Shown: positions 51,670-64,000 of the stretch, piece after piece | Layout of the letters: every line of letters starts with the position of its first letter | Numbering within the stretch: the stretch's first letter is position 1 | Assembly (NCBI GenBank): GCA_022113835.1 | Contig: JAILWY010000009.1 | Location: forward strand, 14,732,001-14,796,000 | Source: Atopsyche davidsoni | Lineage: Eukaryota; Arthropoda; Insecta; Trichoptera; Hydrobiosidae | Direction of reading: 5' to 3' | DNA length: 64,000 nucleotides | Program-made: the position numbers and the translations under genes | Notes under the pieces: generated by a model | Told to the model about the DNA's origin: nothing | What the model saw: only the letters and a program-made list of their open reading frames with translations | The model's database searches: none

Positions 51670-54600
51670 AGTTTCATTAACCTTTTCCTTATCAACTGAA
51701 TATTTTGAACTGATGAGTACACGGTAATTACCTCAAACCTAGAAAAAGGTTAAAAATATATTTCAATTTAATAGCAAGCAAGATGCGTCCTTATTATTTT
51801 ATTTATTTCAGTGCATAGTTATTTGTAATCAACAACTACATTATCAGGAAGTTTTTTTGTTTTAAATATAAATAAATTTGTGAACGTTCAAGTGTTTACC
51901 AATGACCTGGTAATTGTAAATATTTGGCACACATGTGCATGTATCTAGAATGGGTACGCTAATATTTCAAGCCAAATCTTGCTGACAGTCATCCAATGTT
52001 ATAATCATTAATAAAATATTTACTTTTTGTTTTATAACAACATGTTATCACGTTGTGGTGATATGTGACATACCAACAATGCTGTCCCTCAGACAGTCGG
52101 AATGTTACATAGTCGTGTGAGGGGATTATGAAACAGCTGATCAGACGTATCACGACTCCCTTGTCCGAAACCTTATCATGCCTGATCAGCGCTGCCTGCA
52201 GGCGGGCGTGACCAGTCTCGGGTGCTGGGTGCGCTGTACTGTTGAAATGTGTGACGAATGTCATAAGTCGAAGGCAAGTCTAGTAAAAGACTGAAACAAT
52301 ATCGCACGCTGTTTTATTTCTAATGCTAACACAAGAAATACTTCTGTTTGCATTCCGATTTACAGCGAGTCAAAGGCCATTTGACAGTAGAATAAAAATA
52401 TTCAATCCTTTCACTTGGTTCCTTTTAGGTCATTTTGCACATAATTTTAAATAATCTTGTAAACACAACTTTCAAATAATCTTAAAAAAATAATCAAATT
52501 ATTAAGCAAATTAAAATTTAAAAAAATGATATAAAATAACAATACGACAAGACGAAGAACGATACTAATGAGTTCACTGTCTGTCAACCGATTGTGATTA
52601 TAGCAATATTTTCTAATCAAGGTTACACGAATTTATTATTTTGCTTTATGTTCTATATTTTTGCATCATTTACATAAATATATTTAAAAAATATATTTAC
52701 GTCCATAAAATGGTTTTAAAAGTCAATAAACTTTAACGACTTCCCAAAAAATGTTTTAAATTACACTGAATGAATTATACAAATACCTCAGCTGCGATTA
52801 AAGACATTCTAGAATATTGAAATGTCTGCTGTAACCTTTGTTTGAAGCAATTAAACTAAAAGTGAACACGACAGTTACACTTTTGCTTGGCCTACTTATT
52901 TTTAAATAATACTGTTCAATTGTTGTATCAAAAACATTGTTTGAAGTGTTAGTCTTGAATTGTACAAAATCGAATATATGTAAAATGAGTTTATCACATT
53001 GATCTTATGTAAAAGATATTAGTGTTTGGAAAATTTTACAAAAGCTATTATAGTATCAGAAAAGGAAAGAAAACATGAAGTGATATAATAAAAACAGTTA
53101 TATTTATATTTTTTTGAAATAACTACATAAAATAATTGTAATAAATAATATTAAAAATTTTAACCATTTTTTAAAAGCGGGAATTTTGGTTGCCATATTT
53201 ATGATAGTTATAGATTTTTATTGATGAGTCGATCTTATTTAAATGAAATAAAGATATTATACTTTATAAAATATAACCTTTTATCAATTAAAAAATCTAT
53301 TGCTGCTGCTTGATAACGAATTTAAAAAAAAAAACAAATAAATCTACATTGATATTTGCAGCCCTGTGCTCATTGTCTACAAGTACTTATTTTCGCATCG
53401 TAGTTTTTAATTTAACAACTTTGTGTATTGAATTTACTAAATATTTAAATACTTATTACTTCATACCCAATATGCTTTTAAGAAATCGATTCATACAAAA
53501 AAACGAGGAAAAAAATATCCAAATTGTTTTTTTCTAGGCACCGATAGAACCGAAGAATTATCTTGCCATTTCATATGTGAACTGTTTACCTAAAAACACC
53601 AATTCGTTAATATAAATAATAAACCAAATGGGATTTTTTGAATATTTAATAATAATCGCAGGTGGTCAATTTTATAAATCTTAAAAAATGTTAGGGTTCG
53701 CACTATTTTCTGTAATTTTTGTCTTCTCTTCTGCCGCTACACACTTTTGAATTTTAATTAAATTATGTGAAGTGATGACACTCAAATTTAATCTGTAAAT
53801 TTTAATGAATAATTTTGTGCGTTTACTATCACAAATAGAGCTACTAATATTTTTTGTGGTGCATGCCAAAAAACCGCACAACGTTTTTGTCATTCGTTCT
53901 CTTTTCTGCTCGATAAACGCCTTCTCATTCCTAATTAGCGAGCGTTGCTGTGTGCTAGAGCGTTCTCATTTTACACCTTCTAGCGCTTTACTCAGGTAGC
54001 TCTAAGAATGATTAGAGTTTCTAATCTCAATGTATTTAGCAATATAAAACCCTTATATAGATTACAATCTAAAATAATAAACTCTATACGGACATAAGAC
54101 TGATTTTACGTATAACACCCCACACTGAAAAAAAATAATAATAGAAGGCAATGTGTAGTACATTATGACTATTTTTTTAAAGTACACGCATTTGCTTTTT
54201 AAGAGCTAACTTAGTCTTACGAATCCTATGCAAATGATATGTGCATTATCTATCAACAATTTAGCTATTTATATTTGCTCAAAAGCTTTAATATCTATTC
54301 ATTATTATTTAATGTGGTAATTTAATTCGACGTTCTTTTAAACTTTTTTTTAATATTAAGAAAATAGCTATCGCTTACTTTTGTAATGGATTGCGACACG
54401 CTATTTATTACTGAAATTAAGAGTATTTCAGTTGAGGCCAAATAAAAATCAAAACATGTCAGGGAGATAAAAAGCATAAAACGATCGGTCGAAATGTGAA
54501 ATCTCAATCGGAAAAACGAAACGAATCGTTGAAATCGATAACGAATCGTTATCACAAATCCATTGCAGTAATTCCCGTGTCTCCTTTCAAATTTCCTGGT

Positions 54601-55460
54601 TGGTCAGAAAGAAATTTCGCAAACTGAAATGCTGTTTTATTGTCCTTAAAGGTTATTTGAACCAATGTGGTTTATAATACAAGGGTACAATATAAATTTA
54701 TCACACCAGGTGTTGTGTACACTCACATGTAGTTTCTGTTTCATTTAAGGCTTATATGACTCAATCTCATAGTAGACACATTTCGAGATAGCGCTCTATA
54801 AATTATTGCCGTGTCTCTTGACACACACTTCAACTGTGTTAAAATGTAATGAAATTTCTTGCAACTCTGCTGGTTGTCTTTTAAAATTGATAAAAATATT
54901 TTAGATAAAATTGTGTAAAGCAGTACATGATTTTTAATGAGATTTGTAATAAATAACATAAATCACATACAAATCTATTCGTCTGTGTGATTCAAACGAT
55001 ATAATAAATAACATGTGTACAATATTAAAAGCAGTTAATGAGTTTTGAGAAATTAATGAAATTGAAAGTTGTTTTGTAATTTTCATTTAATTTTAAGCCT
55101 GTTTTATCTGTCGAATAAACAATTTCTAATAGATGATGATAATATATTCAAAACCGATCACAAAACGATAAATAAAAGAGAAAAATTCTATTTTTTTTGT
55201 GATTATTCATAGTCAAAACAAGTGTACATATTTTTTATTTAATTGAAATATCAGATATTATTTATTAAATTATTCAAATAATAAGCACTCTTAAGCTATA
55301 GAGTGTACTTAAATATCCAATATAAATGATTTATTTAATATTTTATATGGTCAGAATCCGTATTACTTTTCGGTTACTTACTTATCATTAATGATGCGCA
55401 TTCTTTTCATTAAGCTACATTCAAGGTAAAATCCTGTCAAATGACTTACTAAGTTCAAAG
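51670..55460. other. Following intron of the MH2 gene, proximal part
   Basis: No further MH2 exon is visible. A GC-richer block at 52080-52260 is unrecognised. ACGAATCGTT is duplicated at 54521 and 54541. The rest is AT-rich. Confidence 0.45.
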
Positions 55461-55464
55461 ATTT

Positions 55465-55560
55465 CAGGCACGCGCTGTGGAATGTAAGGACACGAGTTTA
55501 ATTCCCAACTCAGGCAATGACATGCACTTATGGTTGTCTCTCCTCTACTGAGTCACAAAA
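55465..55560 (+). mobile_element. tRNA-derived SINE fragment
   Basis: A GGCACGCGCTGTGG stretch is followed by ACACGAGTTTAATTCCCAAC, whose B-box-like core AGTTTAATTCC matches at 9 of 11 positions. A body with CTCTCCTCTACTGAG follows. Confidence 0.45.
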
Positions 55561-56330
55561 GGTTAAATAATGAGCTAGCTTTGTTGTTGTTGATATACGA
55601 TTGTATTAGAAGTACACGATGTCGTAAGTCCAGTACGCAGTTCGCTCGCATTACAATCTAGAAACCCTGTGTGCCAATTATGAATAGATAGACGCCACTT
55701 ACATTACAGTCTAAAATAGGTTAGTCTAACGCTGCTTAAACTCTTTGTTTCAGAGTACTGATTTATATTTCTAGCAACACAAAACGGTTGACTTAGTCAC
55801 GGATTACTGTCTGCTCATAAGCTATGTTACGAGAGAAATGCCCAAAACCGCTTAAAGTATAGTTTATTTATTCACTAAATAATGATTAAGTAATATGCTT
55901 TTGCTTCTTTTGTATATGTTTGATTTATGAATCTTCTTTTTCGAACATGATAGTGTGTTTTCTTTTCAATGTAAATAATACTTACCGGAGCAATTTGTTC
56001 AATACTTCATTATTCTTATCGCTTGAATCTCAATTACACTTTATTCTCTCAAAACGCCATTAAAAACGCCTTTTCCTATCAGCAGCTACTCAACAGGGGC
56101 GTGCAAAAGTCGGCACGGCTTTAATATATTGTAACTATCACAGACTTAACCAATCGAAGATATTTATTGTCATAGACGCCATCGGGATACTCTCACCATG
56201 CAAATGAAGGCGTTTTCCAGTGAGAGAGAATCCCTTTACAGGGAACTGACATCGCCACCAATTAAGCTCACGCCTCACTGAGCGTCCACCCACTCGGAGG
56301 TTTTGTAATTTATGTAAGTCGATGTGCTCC

Positions 56331-56338
56331 ATCTAGCC
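56331..56338. repeat. 8-bp target-site duplication, left copy
   Basis: ATCTAGCC lies directly before the left inverted end of the hAT element. The identical octamer follows the right end. Confidence 0.9.
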
Positions 56339-56562
56339 CATAGGTTCCCAAAGTGGTCAATATCGACCCCCCTGGGGTCGATTCCGCCCTGCAGGGGGTC
56401 AGTAAGAGCGAAAAATTAAACTGGGGGTGCATGAACTGTAAATGGGGGGTTTACGAGAGTGGATCCCGTTTAAACAGGTTATCACCTAAATTTAGGCATT
56501 CCGTAAATATCATAATGCATCTAACACAGATTGTACGTATGTACTTACATAATGATGCTAGT

Positions 56563-56774
56563 TATCCTGCATTATGGACTATTGCAAGAAGGTTTTTGAT
56601 AGCTTTTCCATCTTCATTCGTCGAAAAGGGTTTCAGTGCGGTTGGGAATTTTCTTACAAAAAAATTAATAGATTGGAAATCACTGGGCGAGAAGATTTAA
56701 AGTTAAATCTGACTTATTTGAAGCTAAATATTGAAAATTTACCATCAAAGCATCAGACACACCCCTCCTGTTAA
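56563..56774 (+). pseudogene. hAT transposase C-terminal dimerisation domain, frameshifted remnant
   Basis: One frame gives YPALWTIARRFLIAFPSS followed by EKGFSAVGNFLTKK. A second frame then continues NRLEITGREDLKLNL and ends in a stop after about 66 more bases. Both match in order the conserved hAT C-terminal dimerisation region (YPxLW, AFPSS, EKGFSAV, LLTKKRNRL, DLRL pattern). The frame changes at a run of seven A at 56658-56664, consistent with loss of one base. The first frame alone reads on to a stop at 56698-56700. Catalytic DDE regions and the N-terminal BED finger are absent, so no active transposase can be made. Confidence 0.85.
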
Positions 56775-56802
56775 AAGTATTGATTTTTTTAGTGAATGCT
56801 AC

Positions 56803-57251
56803 TATATTTGCATTTTGTGTGTTTTTAATTAATAAAGGTACAATTAACTTTGGATGTATTTTAACTTTTTTTTTTTAAATCCACTGTACAGTTAACCCTA
56901 TGATAGTGAGTTGTTCTATATCAGATGTCAAAAATATGTTTGAAGTTATTTTTTATATTTGCATTTTGTGTGTATTTAATTATTAAAGGTACAATTAACT
57001 TTGGATGTATTTTAACATTTTTATTTTTAAATTAATTGTACAGTAAGCCCTATGATAGTGAGTTGTTCTATATCAGATGTCAAAAATATGTTTGAAGTTA
57101 TTTTTTATATTTGCATTTTGTGTGTATTTAATTATTAAAGGTACAATTAACTTTGGATGTATTTTAACATTTTTATTTTTAAATTAATTGTACAGTAAGC
57201 CCTATGATAGTGAGTTGTTCTATATCAGATGTCAAAAATATGTTTGAAGTT
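56803..57251. repeat. Three-copy tandem repeat, unit about 152 bp, inside the hAT element
   Basis: Units begin with TATATTTGCATTTTGTGTGT at 56803, 56954 and 57106. Spacings are 151 and 152 bp, and the third copy stops after about 146 bp. Copies 2 and 3 look identical by eye, while copy 1 differs by about ten substitutions or short indels. This points to a later duplication of copy 2 or 3. The array lies between the transposase stop and the right end. Confidence 0.9.
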
Positions 57252-57351
57252 GATAAATTTGTAAAAATTCAATATAAGCAAGGCAGGGGTCTACGAAAAA
57301 CACGAAAACTCGACAGGGGGTCTACGGGACAAATAAGTTTGGGGACCTCTG

Positions 57352-57359
57352 ATCTAGCC
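57352..57359. repeat. 8-bp target-site duplication, right copy
   Basis: ATCTAGCC lies directly after the right inverted end and is identical to the left copy. The perfect match suggests a fairly recent insertion. Confidence 0.9.
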
Positions 57360-60300
57360 TGTTAAAATTTCGCCGGCCATCGGCGTGGTGCGCTATTCTA
57401 CGAAGCGAAGGGCTCAAGGGCTGCACGCTTCCCGCTCTCGTATCGGCGATCATTGACACGAATTCATTATGGTAATACAGAGGAGGTGTTGAAACACAGA
57501 AACAGCCGTCATCGCTTCACGTTCTTCCCCGCCCGGCGTGTACGCAAGTACAGGCCACGCTATATATTAAATTATTACATTTTCCAACGTGTGAACGCCC
57601 ACACTGTGCGCAAAGATTTCGCTCTATTTGATATTAAGAGAACACTTGCATAAATTTAATGCTTAATATTAATTAATTTTTACTTACTTTTTACAAAACT
57701 TGTTACTGATTTAAATAGAATAATAATCTAAATAGTTTGAGGTCGATAAAATAAAGCAAATCAATTTAGACAGCGGAATATATGGATAGATCCTAAGGTT
57801 GACCTTCTTCGAGATGTAAATTTGATCATCCACGTATCCACATCCTGTACACAGCTTTGATCCAAAATAATAATTGGTTGCTTCTTTAAAAAGGTAACCT
57901 AACCTTTGAAAAAACGACCTTGCAGTCGGCGGACTCCGTCAATAGTATCACATTAACATTTAACATGATGCCGAGTTATTTATGGAGCAAATTTGAAAAG
58001 GCGGTTGCAAATCAAAATGGCGGCTCTGAGACGATTATTAATCATCCGTGCGTTAGTTGCATTATGGCTGTGAGGCATGCAAAGAATTTTCTATTACACG
58101 CAACTGCCTGTCCTGTGCCTACGATAGACTAGCCTAGATCCTGAAATACTACAGCGGTATTTAATTTTATTAATATGTTTACTTAAACTACTGAATTAAA
58201 TCAAGTAAATTCGATTACTGTGTTGAAAACACGAATGGCATGTAAATATTATATAATTTAAGTATACTACATTTAAAATATCACTTTTCTATATGAGCTT
58301 TGAAAATCAACCGCCAATATATGCAAGGATGATTTCATAAATTGCTTAAAATAAACAACTCTAAATAAAATGAGGCATAAAGAATAAACATATATTGAGT
58401 TATCATGATTATGATGTTGTTTAACTGGTCAATTAACAAACAATTTATTTATAAAAAGGATATAATTGTAAGTTGATATTTTTTTGCTTTTAATCAAATT
58501 AATAACATAATCACAAATAATTTATTATTTCTAAGAACATGTAAATTTTTTAATAGACATATATTTTATTAATTTTAAATAACTTTTAGTTAACGAGTTT
58601 AGCAAGTAAGAAGCATCCTCCATTTGAACAAAAATAGCTATAGATCTTCATATATTTAGTTTTGCATGATCCTTTTTCGGCATTTTTTACTATTTGAAAT
58701 GTACAACTTTGCATAATATTTTTATCATACTTCTAGCGATGTTTTAATTTTATTATTATTTAAGAGATAGCTTCTACTTATTGAACTGATAGCTTCTGTT
58801 TTTTTTTTTTCATTATTTGCTCGGCAAAATCACTGATGACAGTTTGATGTCTCGGATTGTATAAACACTGTCCAACCAAGCATTAAATTTTATTATACTC
58901 CTTATACAATCGTCATAGATGACTGAATAAGCCAAAGAATCATTAACATTTAATACGATCCAAACCATGACAATATTTTTTTAAGAATCAGCAAACTCCT
59001 ATCGAGTAGGAGTTAATAAACGACAAGGATCGACAACTAATGACATCTGATAGGTCATTTATTCTGTGTTATTTTTGTACGGAGCTGAGTCATCGCCCTC
59101 TGATCGTACCGATAAATTATATTTTAAATACGGCGAATCCAATTGGTATGTTCCACAATATTACTACATGGCTGGATGTGTATTCGATAATAATAAATAC
59201 TATTCCTATATTCGGCATCGCCTGATTAATTGTCCTTGGCTGATAAAAAATAGTCTAGATGTAATTGCAAACCAACTTTTTTTTTCATCGAAGATATTGA
59301 AATATAAAAAATGATAAAATCTGTATTATTGAAAAAAGAAGTTACAAAAAACGAAACGTATCGATAATCAGTTTATTTGTTAGATTCAAATTGCATATAA
59401 TTATGTGTTATTGATGCTAGAAATCCGGATATATTTTTAAAATTGTTATTTTCATTGTTGTAGGTCATTTTTTTCTAATGCCACGTGACCTGTTTCTTGC
59501 TATTAAGATGTTCTAATATTCTAAACCTAAATAAATCTAATCATATAAATAAGTCTTCTAGTAAATTCAGAATAATTATACATACCAAATAGTTTAATAT
59601 GCGGTAAATTTAACTGTGAGCATGTTATAAATTTATGTTATATTTATTATATTATTTTGAAGTTTTATTAAACGCTATTAATAAAGCAAGAAATTCTTAT
59701 TAATTATTTGACATTTAAAAGTAATTAAAAAGCAATAACATAAAACCTTTTCATCTGACATTTCGATTTGAGGTAAATACAATAACACGATAAAATTTAA
59801 CTATTTCACAGTATAAACATCTTTATGGCAATTTTGGCAATCTTTAATCAAATTGACATAAAATGCTTTAATTTATTTTAGAATCGTGAGAATGTTTCGA
59901 CCATGGCTTTGAAAAACGAGGATCCGCTCAGGTTCCAAAAAAACAATTTTGACTGAATTATTACCGAATTCTTAATTTATTGCAAAATTTTAAGAGAATC
60001 TGGTTTTACTCTATCCTCATAATCAGCGATATTAAATCAATAGACATGAAAAAAAAAATTGTTAAGAGTACTCTTGTGTATGATATCATGATGTATAAGC
60101 TCCTTTTAATTTTAACATTTTTATTATTATTGCATATGAAAACATTAAACAACAATGTAATTTATTATCTTTGTTTAGCAAATTATTTATTTGAAAAAAA
60201 AATTATACTTAAAAGTACCAATCTTAGTTTTCATTCAGATTTTTCACAGAAAAAAACATCTTTATTTAATACTTATGTATTTTAGACTATTTATAACTCT

Positions 60301-63300
60301 ATTAGATTTTTTTGAACCTTATTCTACTTGAAAATGCTAACCTAGCATATTGGCGAAATAATAAAATTGGGAACATCACTTAATATTTTTAAAAAAATAC
60401 ATATTTCAGATTTTAGAAAAATTTTATCCATTAGATATTAAGTACCAAGTTTATAATTAATTTTGACAACATTATTTGAAAGAAGACAAATATTTTTATA
60501 TTCTGTATTTTATTATTTTATCTCAATTAGATGATATTCAAATGATCCCGGAAACAGTATTTTTTTAACATCATTCTACGTTATTATTACTAAAGTTTTT
60601 AATTGATACATTCCTTTTACGGAAACATATCACTTACAAAGTTAACTCGTGCTTTTTTTAAGAATCATACAAGAGCGTGAAGTCCATAATTGCATAACGC
60701 CAATGCGTGATTTGAAACGATGTTGTAGATTTGGTCACTCATTATCGAGTATTCAGAAATATTCTTTAAATAGAGTCGTTAATGTCCACATGTTCTAGCG
60801 GCCATAGTTTATTAAATGTGATTCGAGGATACTTGACAATGACCTTGATTATTTTTAGTTTTGACTTTGGTAGTGGAATCAATTGTTGCCTGTAACAGCG
60901 ATATAGGAGTATAACCGTTAAAAATATTGTAAAAGAAAAAAAAATTAAACAATTATTGTTTTTTTTAATAAGGTTCAAGTCAAACAAGATGAACTCAATA
61001 GAAAAAAATAAAAACCACACTAGACTTAAAATTATCAATCAAAACACAAAAGGAGGTTACTAACCTCTTTTTTGGTATCTAATATGATCTCTAATGTGAT
61101 TCTCACCATCAAATACCCCATTACAACACCGATCACTATATTAACTAAAAAAATCAATCAATTTTTAATATCGACAAAAAAATAAGAGCCATGCAAAAAA
61201 AACAGTGAATTCGAGAATCATCACCGGTCGTTTAGTAAAACAATTCAGATATCTTGGTCGTCACAGCTACTTGATAAATTATTTATAATTAAAATAAAGC
61301 GGTTGACCTCCAAGTCCCTGGACGACCAACTAGTCCGAAATAGCAAAATTGAATTTCATCACACTACGAAATTAATATGCGCCATATAAGACACAAAAAG
61401 GCTCGTCATTTTATACATATAGTACTTGTAAATAATATTTCAGGTTACGTGTGAGTTTTGCGGTTAATTTTCAATTATATAGATAACCTTCTATGGTGAT
61501 CTCTAATTGAAATTGAAATTTAGTTGATGTTTTATAATCTGACCGTGTATTTATTAAACATCAGCGTATTGAAAACCTCATCGGCTTGCTGGTCTTGTTG
61601 TGAAATTTCCATATTTGAGTTTGTTTGAAGACGAATATGTTTTATATATTATATAAGTTCTCACAACACGTATTGCTATTTTATATGCAAATAGCAATTC
61701 CTATTGAGGGAACCTATATTATTTTTTTATGAGAGGTAAATTGGTTATCATACTTGAACTCCCGTTAAAAAACAATGTTGTAGTTATAGAAGATTATACT
61801 AAATATTTTCGCTATCACGAATCTTTCTTAAGCTTACATTGCATAGCAAAATCGATCTATCCATTTAAAATATATATATCTATTTGAAGAATTATTGTAC
61901 TATTTATTTAATCGATACTTAATTAAAAGCAGTTCATTAATGGAACAAATTCTTATGATTATAGCCTTTTAAAGATAATTTCAATATCCTTTACAAGCAA
62001 TAAGAGTCCATTAAGGATTCACTTCGTAACTATCCACAGTGAAAAAATCGGGCAGAAACAAACAAAAAGCGTTTATTAAATACAACGCTTCCTGCTGTTA
62101 ATCTATTTCTCGTATTCCTAATATTAGTTTGATTAATTCATTCATTCACTGCGGCTGTAGTACTTTGCGCAAAGAATGCTGTGAAAAAACTCAAGGACTT
62201 TACATGTGTGTCCCCTCGAGATAATGTGAATAATTGAAAACGTATTGTGAGAATCGCCATGAAGATACATGCAAGCCATTGTCTCAACAATTAGAATAGC
62301 GACAGATCAATCTTTGAAAATGACTCTGTAAAAAATTATCAAGACCTTATTACAGGAAAAACAGTCATTTTTGAGGAAATGTAGGGCATATTTTTATAAA
62401 TTATTATTTTTTACAAACAGATGAACAGGTGATACTTCCTGCAGTATAACTTTTGCGGTTTTTATTTAGGGAAATCTCTTACGTCTTGTTAAAATAGTTA
62501 CACAGCCTAAAAGGCTTTCATCAAAATTTTTATGTAGGATATATAATCAGGGCAAAACGTAGACGTAAACTTAAACGTTCTTTTGAAAAAAAAATATTTT
62601 TCAGTAGTTTCTGCAATAGAATTTATTGATTTAAAGTTTTAACACTAGTAATCACTTATTTTCACGTTTTAAATGGGGAAGATAAATGAACTCGAAAAAA
62701 AAATTGTACTAACTAGAACATAAAACAAATGGTTAATAATTACAAATGTACATATTCTTAAGTATTAGTGATGTATATGATATTACGGATTCTGTGTTAA
62801 CTATCAAAAACTATATCTCAATATTTTATTAGTATCACGGTAAACTTTAAAACAAAGATAAATTCCACAGACGATGACCTACACGATAACAGCAAATTTC
62901 ATTCACCAAACGTATATTTTTTATTATTTAAATAAATAACAAACATTTTATGAACAAATATTTTTTAAATATAGATAATTTTATCGTGTATAATTTAGAG
63001 CGAACTATAAAAAAATCATCTGACATAGTTACCAAGAATTCGAAATATATTCGTGTTGTGTCCATTACACAATATATTGTTAAGGTTACAGTGTACAGTG
63101 GAATGAATATAAAATCTTTATAAAACAGATTTATTACAATTGAATCGTGCACAATATATACTTTTGTAGAATTATTTGGCAGTTGGAATATTCGTGGCTG
63201 ACTACCTGTTCTTGTTTGCCCTTATTATTTCGACCGCCAAAGCTTGACCATAAAACAACAAAACTATACATAGTTGTACTAATTAGTATTAGCTTACCAC

Positions 63301-63615
63301 TTTTTTGAAAAAAAATCTCCAGAAACTAAATTCTAGTCATTTATAATTTACAAAAATACCATGCTAGTTTTATTTGTATGAAAACTGTATTTTTAGAGAT
63401 TTAAAATTTTTAGAAGTCATATTCAAGTAAACCTAAAAAATTATTATTATACATACCATACGATTTTTCTTACTATTCTAACATTGTTTTTTTATTTTGA
63501 ATAATTTGAATTAAAAAATAAATATTTCTATAACCAAGATTAGGCAATTTTTTTGGAATCTATGCAACAATATATAAAGAATAATGGCTAAAATCCCTTT
63601 TTTCCCATAAAGTGA
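57360..63615. other. Following intron of the MH2 gene, distal part
   Basis: 57360-57600 continues a GC-rich unique block that the hAT element interrupted (the other half is about 56090-56330). From 58150 onward the sequence is strongly AT-rich, with no supportable gene. Confidence 0.45.
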
Positions 63616-63616
63616 T

Positions 63617-63738
63617 TTTTTTTTAAATTTTATTTTTTATTAATAGGTTTGGTACCTTGCTTGTTATGTACAAGGTTTGTCATCACAACTTTCCAAACTA
63701 GTCAATCGAAATTGTGCTATATATGGGAGTGACTGAAG
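63617..63738 (-). mobile_element. LINE 3' UTR and A-rich tail
   Basis: Downstream of the ORF2 stop (minus sense) about 90 bp of unique sequence leads into an A-rich end containing AATAAAAAATAAAATTTAAA at about 63623-63645. That is the usual finish of a non-LTR element. The target duplication cannot be checked because the other end is outside the window. Confidence 0.5.
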
Positions 63739-64000
63739 CTACACCCCCTGGTTTTTCTTCTTTATGGTTCCAATGACACGTTTCAAGAAGCCATCCAGTG
63801 ACTTCATCAACTGTGGGTGTCTCGCCACTGACTTTAAGTCATCCAGGCACAGGCTCTCCTGTCGACATTGGCTCTCCAGTTGGTGTCTCTGAAGACCAAA
63901 GATGGGGCATGAACCCACAAGGTGGATCACTGTTTGTGGAGTAATATCATCACAAGGGCATGTGTCGTCGCTCGTCAAGTGGAACCTGCGGAGATAACTT
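63739..64000 (-). CDS. Non-LTR retrotransposon ORF2, C-terminal end (partial, runs off window)
   Basis: On the minus strand an open frame enters from the window edge with no stop (LRRFHLTSDDTCPCD) and ends at a TAG at 63739. It contains a C-x-C-x9-H-x4-C arrangement (CPC, then TVIHLVGSCP), followed by a basic tail. This zinc-knuckle-like motif near the C-terminus, preceded by an R-x-H-L stretch, is typical of LINE ORF2 proteins of the Jockey/R1/I type. Reverse transcriptase and endonuclease regions would lie beyond the window. The clade cannot be decided from this tail. The frame is undamaged over the visible 87 residues. Confidence 0.65.
   Translation of the reverse strand, partial: SYLRRFHLTSDDTCPCDDITPQTVIHLVGSCPIFGLQRHQLESQCRQESLCLDDLKSVARHPQLMKSLDGFLKRVIGTIKKKNQGV

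Larger units (their letters stand above)
56339..57351 (+). mobile_element. hAT-superfamily DNA transposon, internally deleted copy
   Basis: The copy is 1013 bp and both ends are intact. The left end reads CATAGGTTCCCAAA and the reverse complement of the right end reads CAGAGGTCCCCAAA, a match at 12 of 14 positions. It is flanked on both sides by the perfect 8-bp duplication ATCTAGCC (56331-56338 and 57352-57359), the target-site size of hAT elements. Subterminal GGGGGTC motifs recur near both ends. Inside is only the C-terminal end of a transposase (about 56563-56774), so most of the coding region is missing. A three-copy tandem repeat fills the 3' part. The transposase end resembles the ZBED5/FAM200-like hAT group. 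The copy is non-autonomous and now sits in an intron of the MH2 gene. Confidence 0.9.

Noticed and set aside
59066..59314. 82-codon plus-strand frame rich in Tyr and Asn
   Set aside because: Overlaps another frame equally open and shows no recognisable domain.
60766..61038. 90-codon minus-strand frame with hydrophobic stretches
   Set aside because: Ile/Phe/Leu richness follows from the AT-rich sequence; not evidence of a membrane protein.
51667..64000. third coding exon of the MH2 gene
   Set aside because: I looked for a phase-matched exon continuing the MH2 fold (I-G-L-C-G-F type) and found none in this intron.

Overview
This is an AT-rich (roughly one third G+C by eye), intron-dominated eukaryotic window. 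It carries short exons with GT/AG borders, tRNA-derived SINE heads, a hAT DNA-transposon remnant, a non-LTR retrotransposon tail, foldback elements and (TA)n microsatellites. I see no operons, bacterial signals or CRISPR. The one confidently recognised gene belongs to the insect MH2-domain (Smad-like) Expansion/Rebuff family, so the source is an insect. Lepidoptera is my best guess from base composition and repeat style, but this is not proven.

Layout. 1-17600: upstream non-coding DNA (5' intron or promoter region of the MH2 gene) with a (TA)34 microsatellite at 5125-5192, a two-part minisatellite at 6475-6826, a GC-rich regulatory-looking block at 11200-11475 and a SINE head near 13600-13655. 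17601-17748: first recognised coding exon, with the ATG at 17635. 17749-51508: a giant intron of 33,760 bp holding two foldback elements (19365-19527 and 32717-32920), several SINE heads, AT microsatellites and scattered GC-richer blocks that could be enhancers. 51509-51666: second coding exon, which begins the MH2 domain. 51667-64000: the next intron, still open at the window edge. It contains a SINE head near 55465, a complete-ended hAT deletion derivative at 56339-57351 with a perfect 8-bp target duplication and an internal three-copy tandem repeat, and a LINE 3' end on the minus strand at 63617-64000 that runs off the window.

How it fits together: the window is about 64 kb of one locus, with 272 coding bases in two exons separated by a very long intron. 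Long introns with many non-coding islands are common in tightly regulated developmental genes. Everything else recognised is repeat sequence. I found no convincing new multi-gene system. The most interesting items are the hAT element with internally amplified 152-bp units, the near-perfect 204-bp palindrome that shares a GTTTCG-type motif with the other foldback, the dimeric minisatellite, and the non-coding islands in the large intron.
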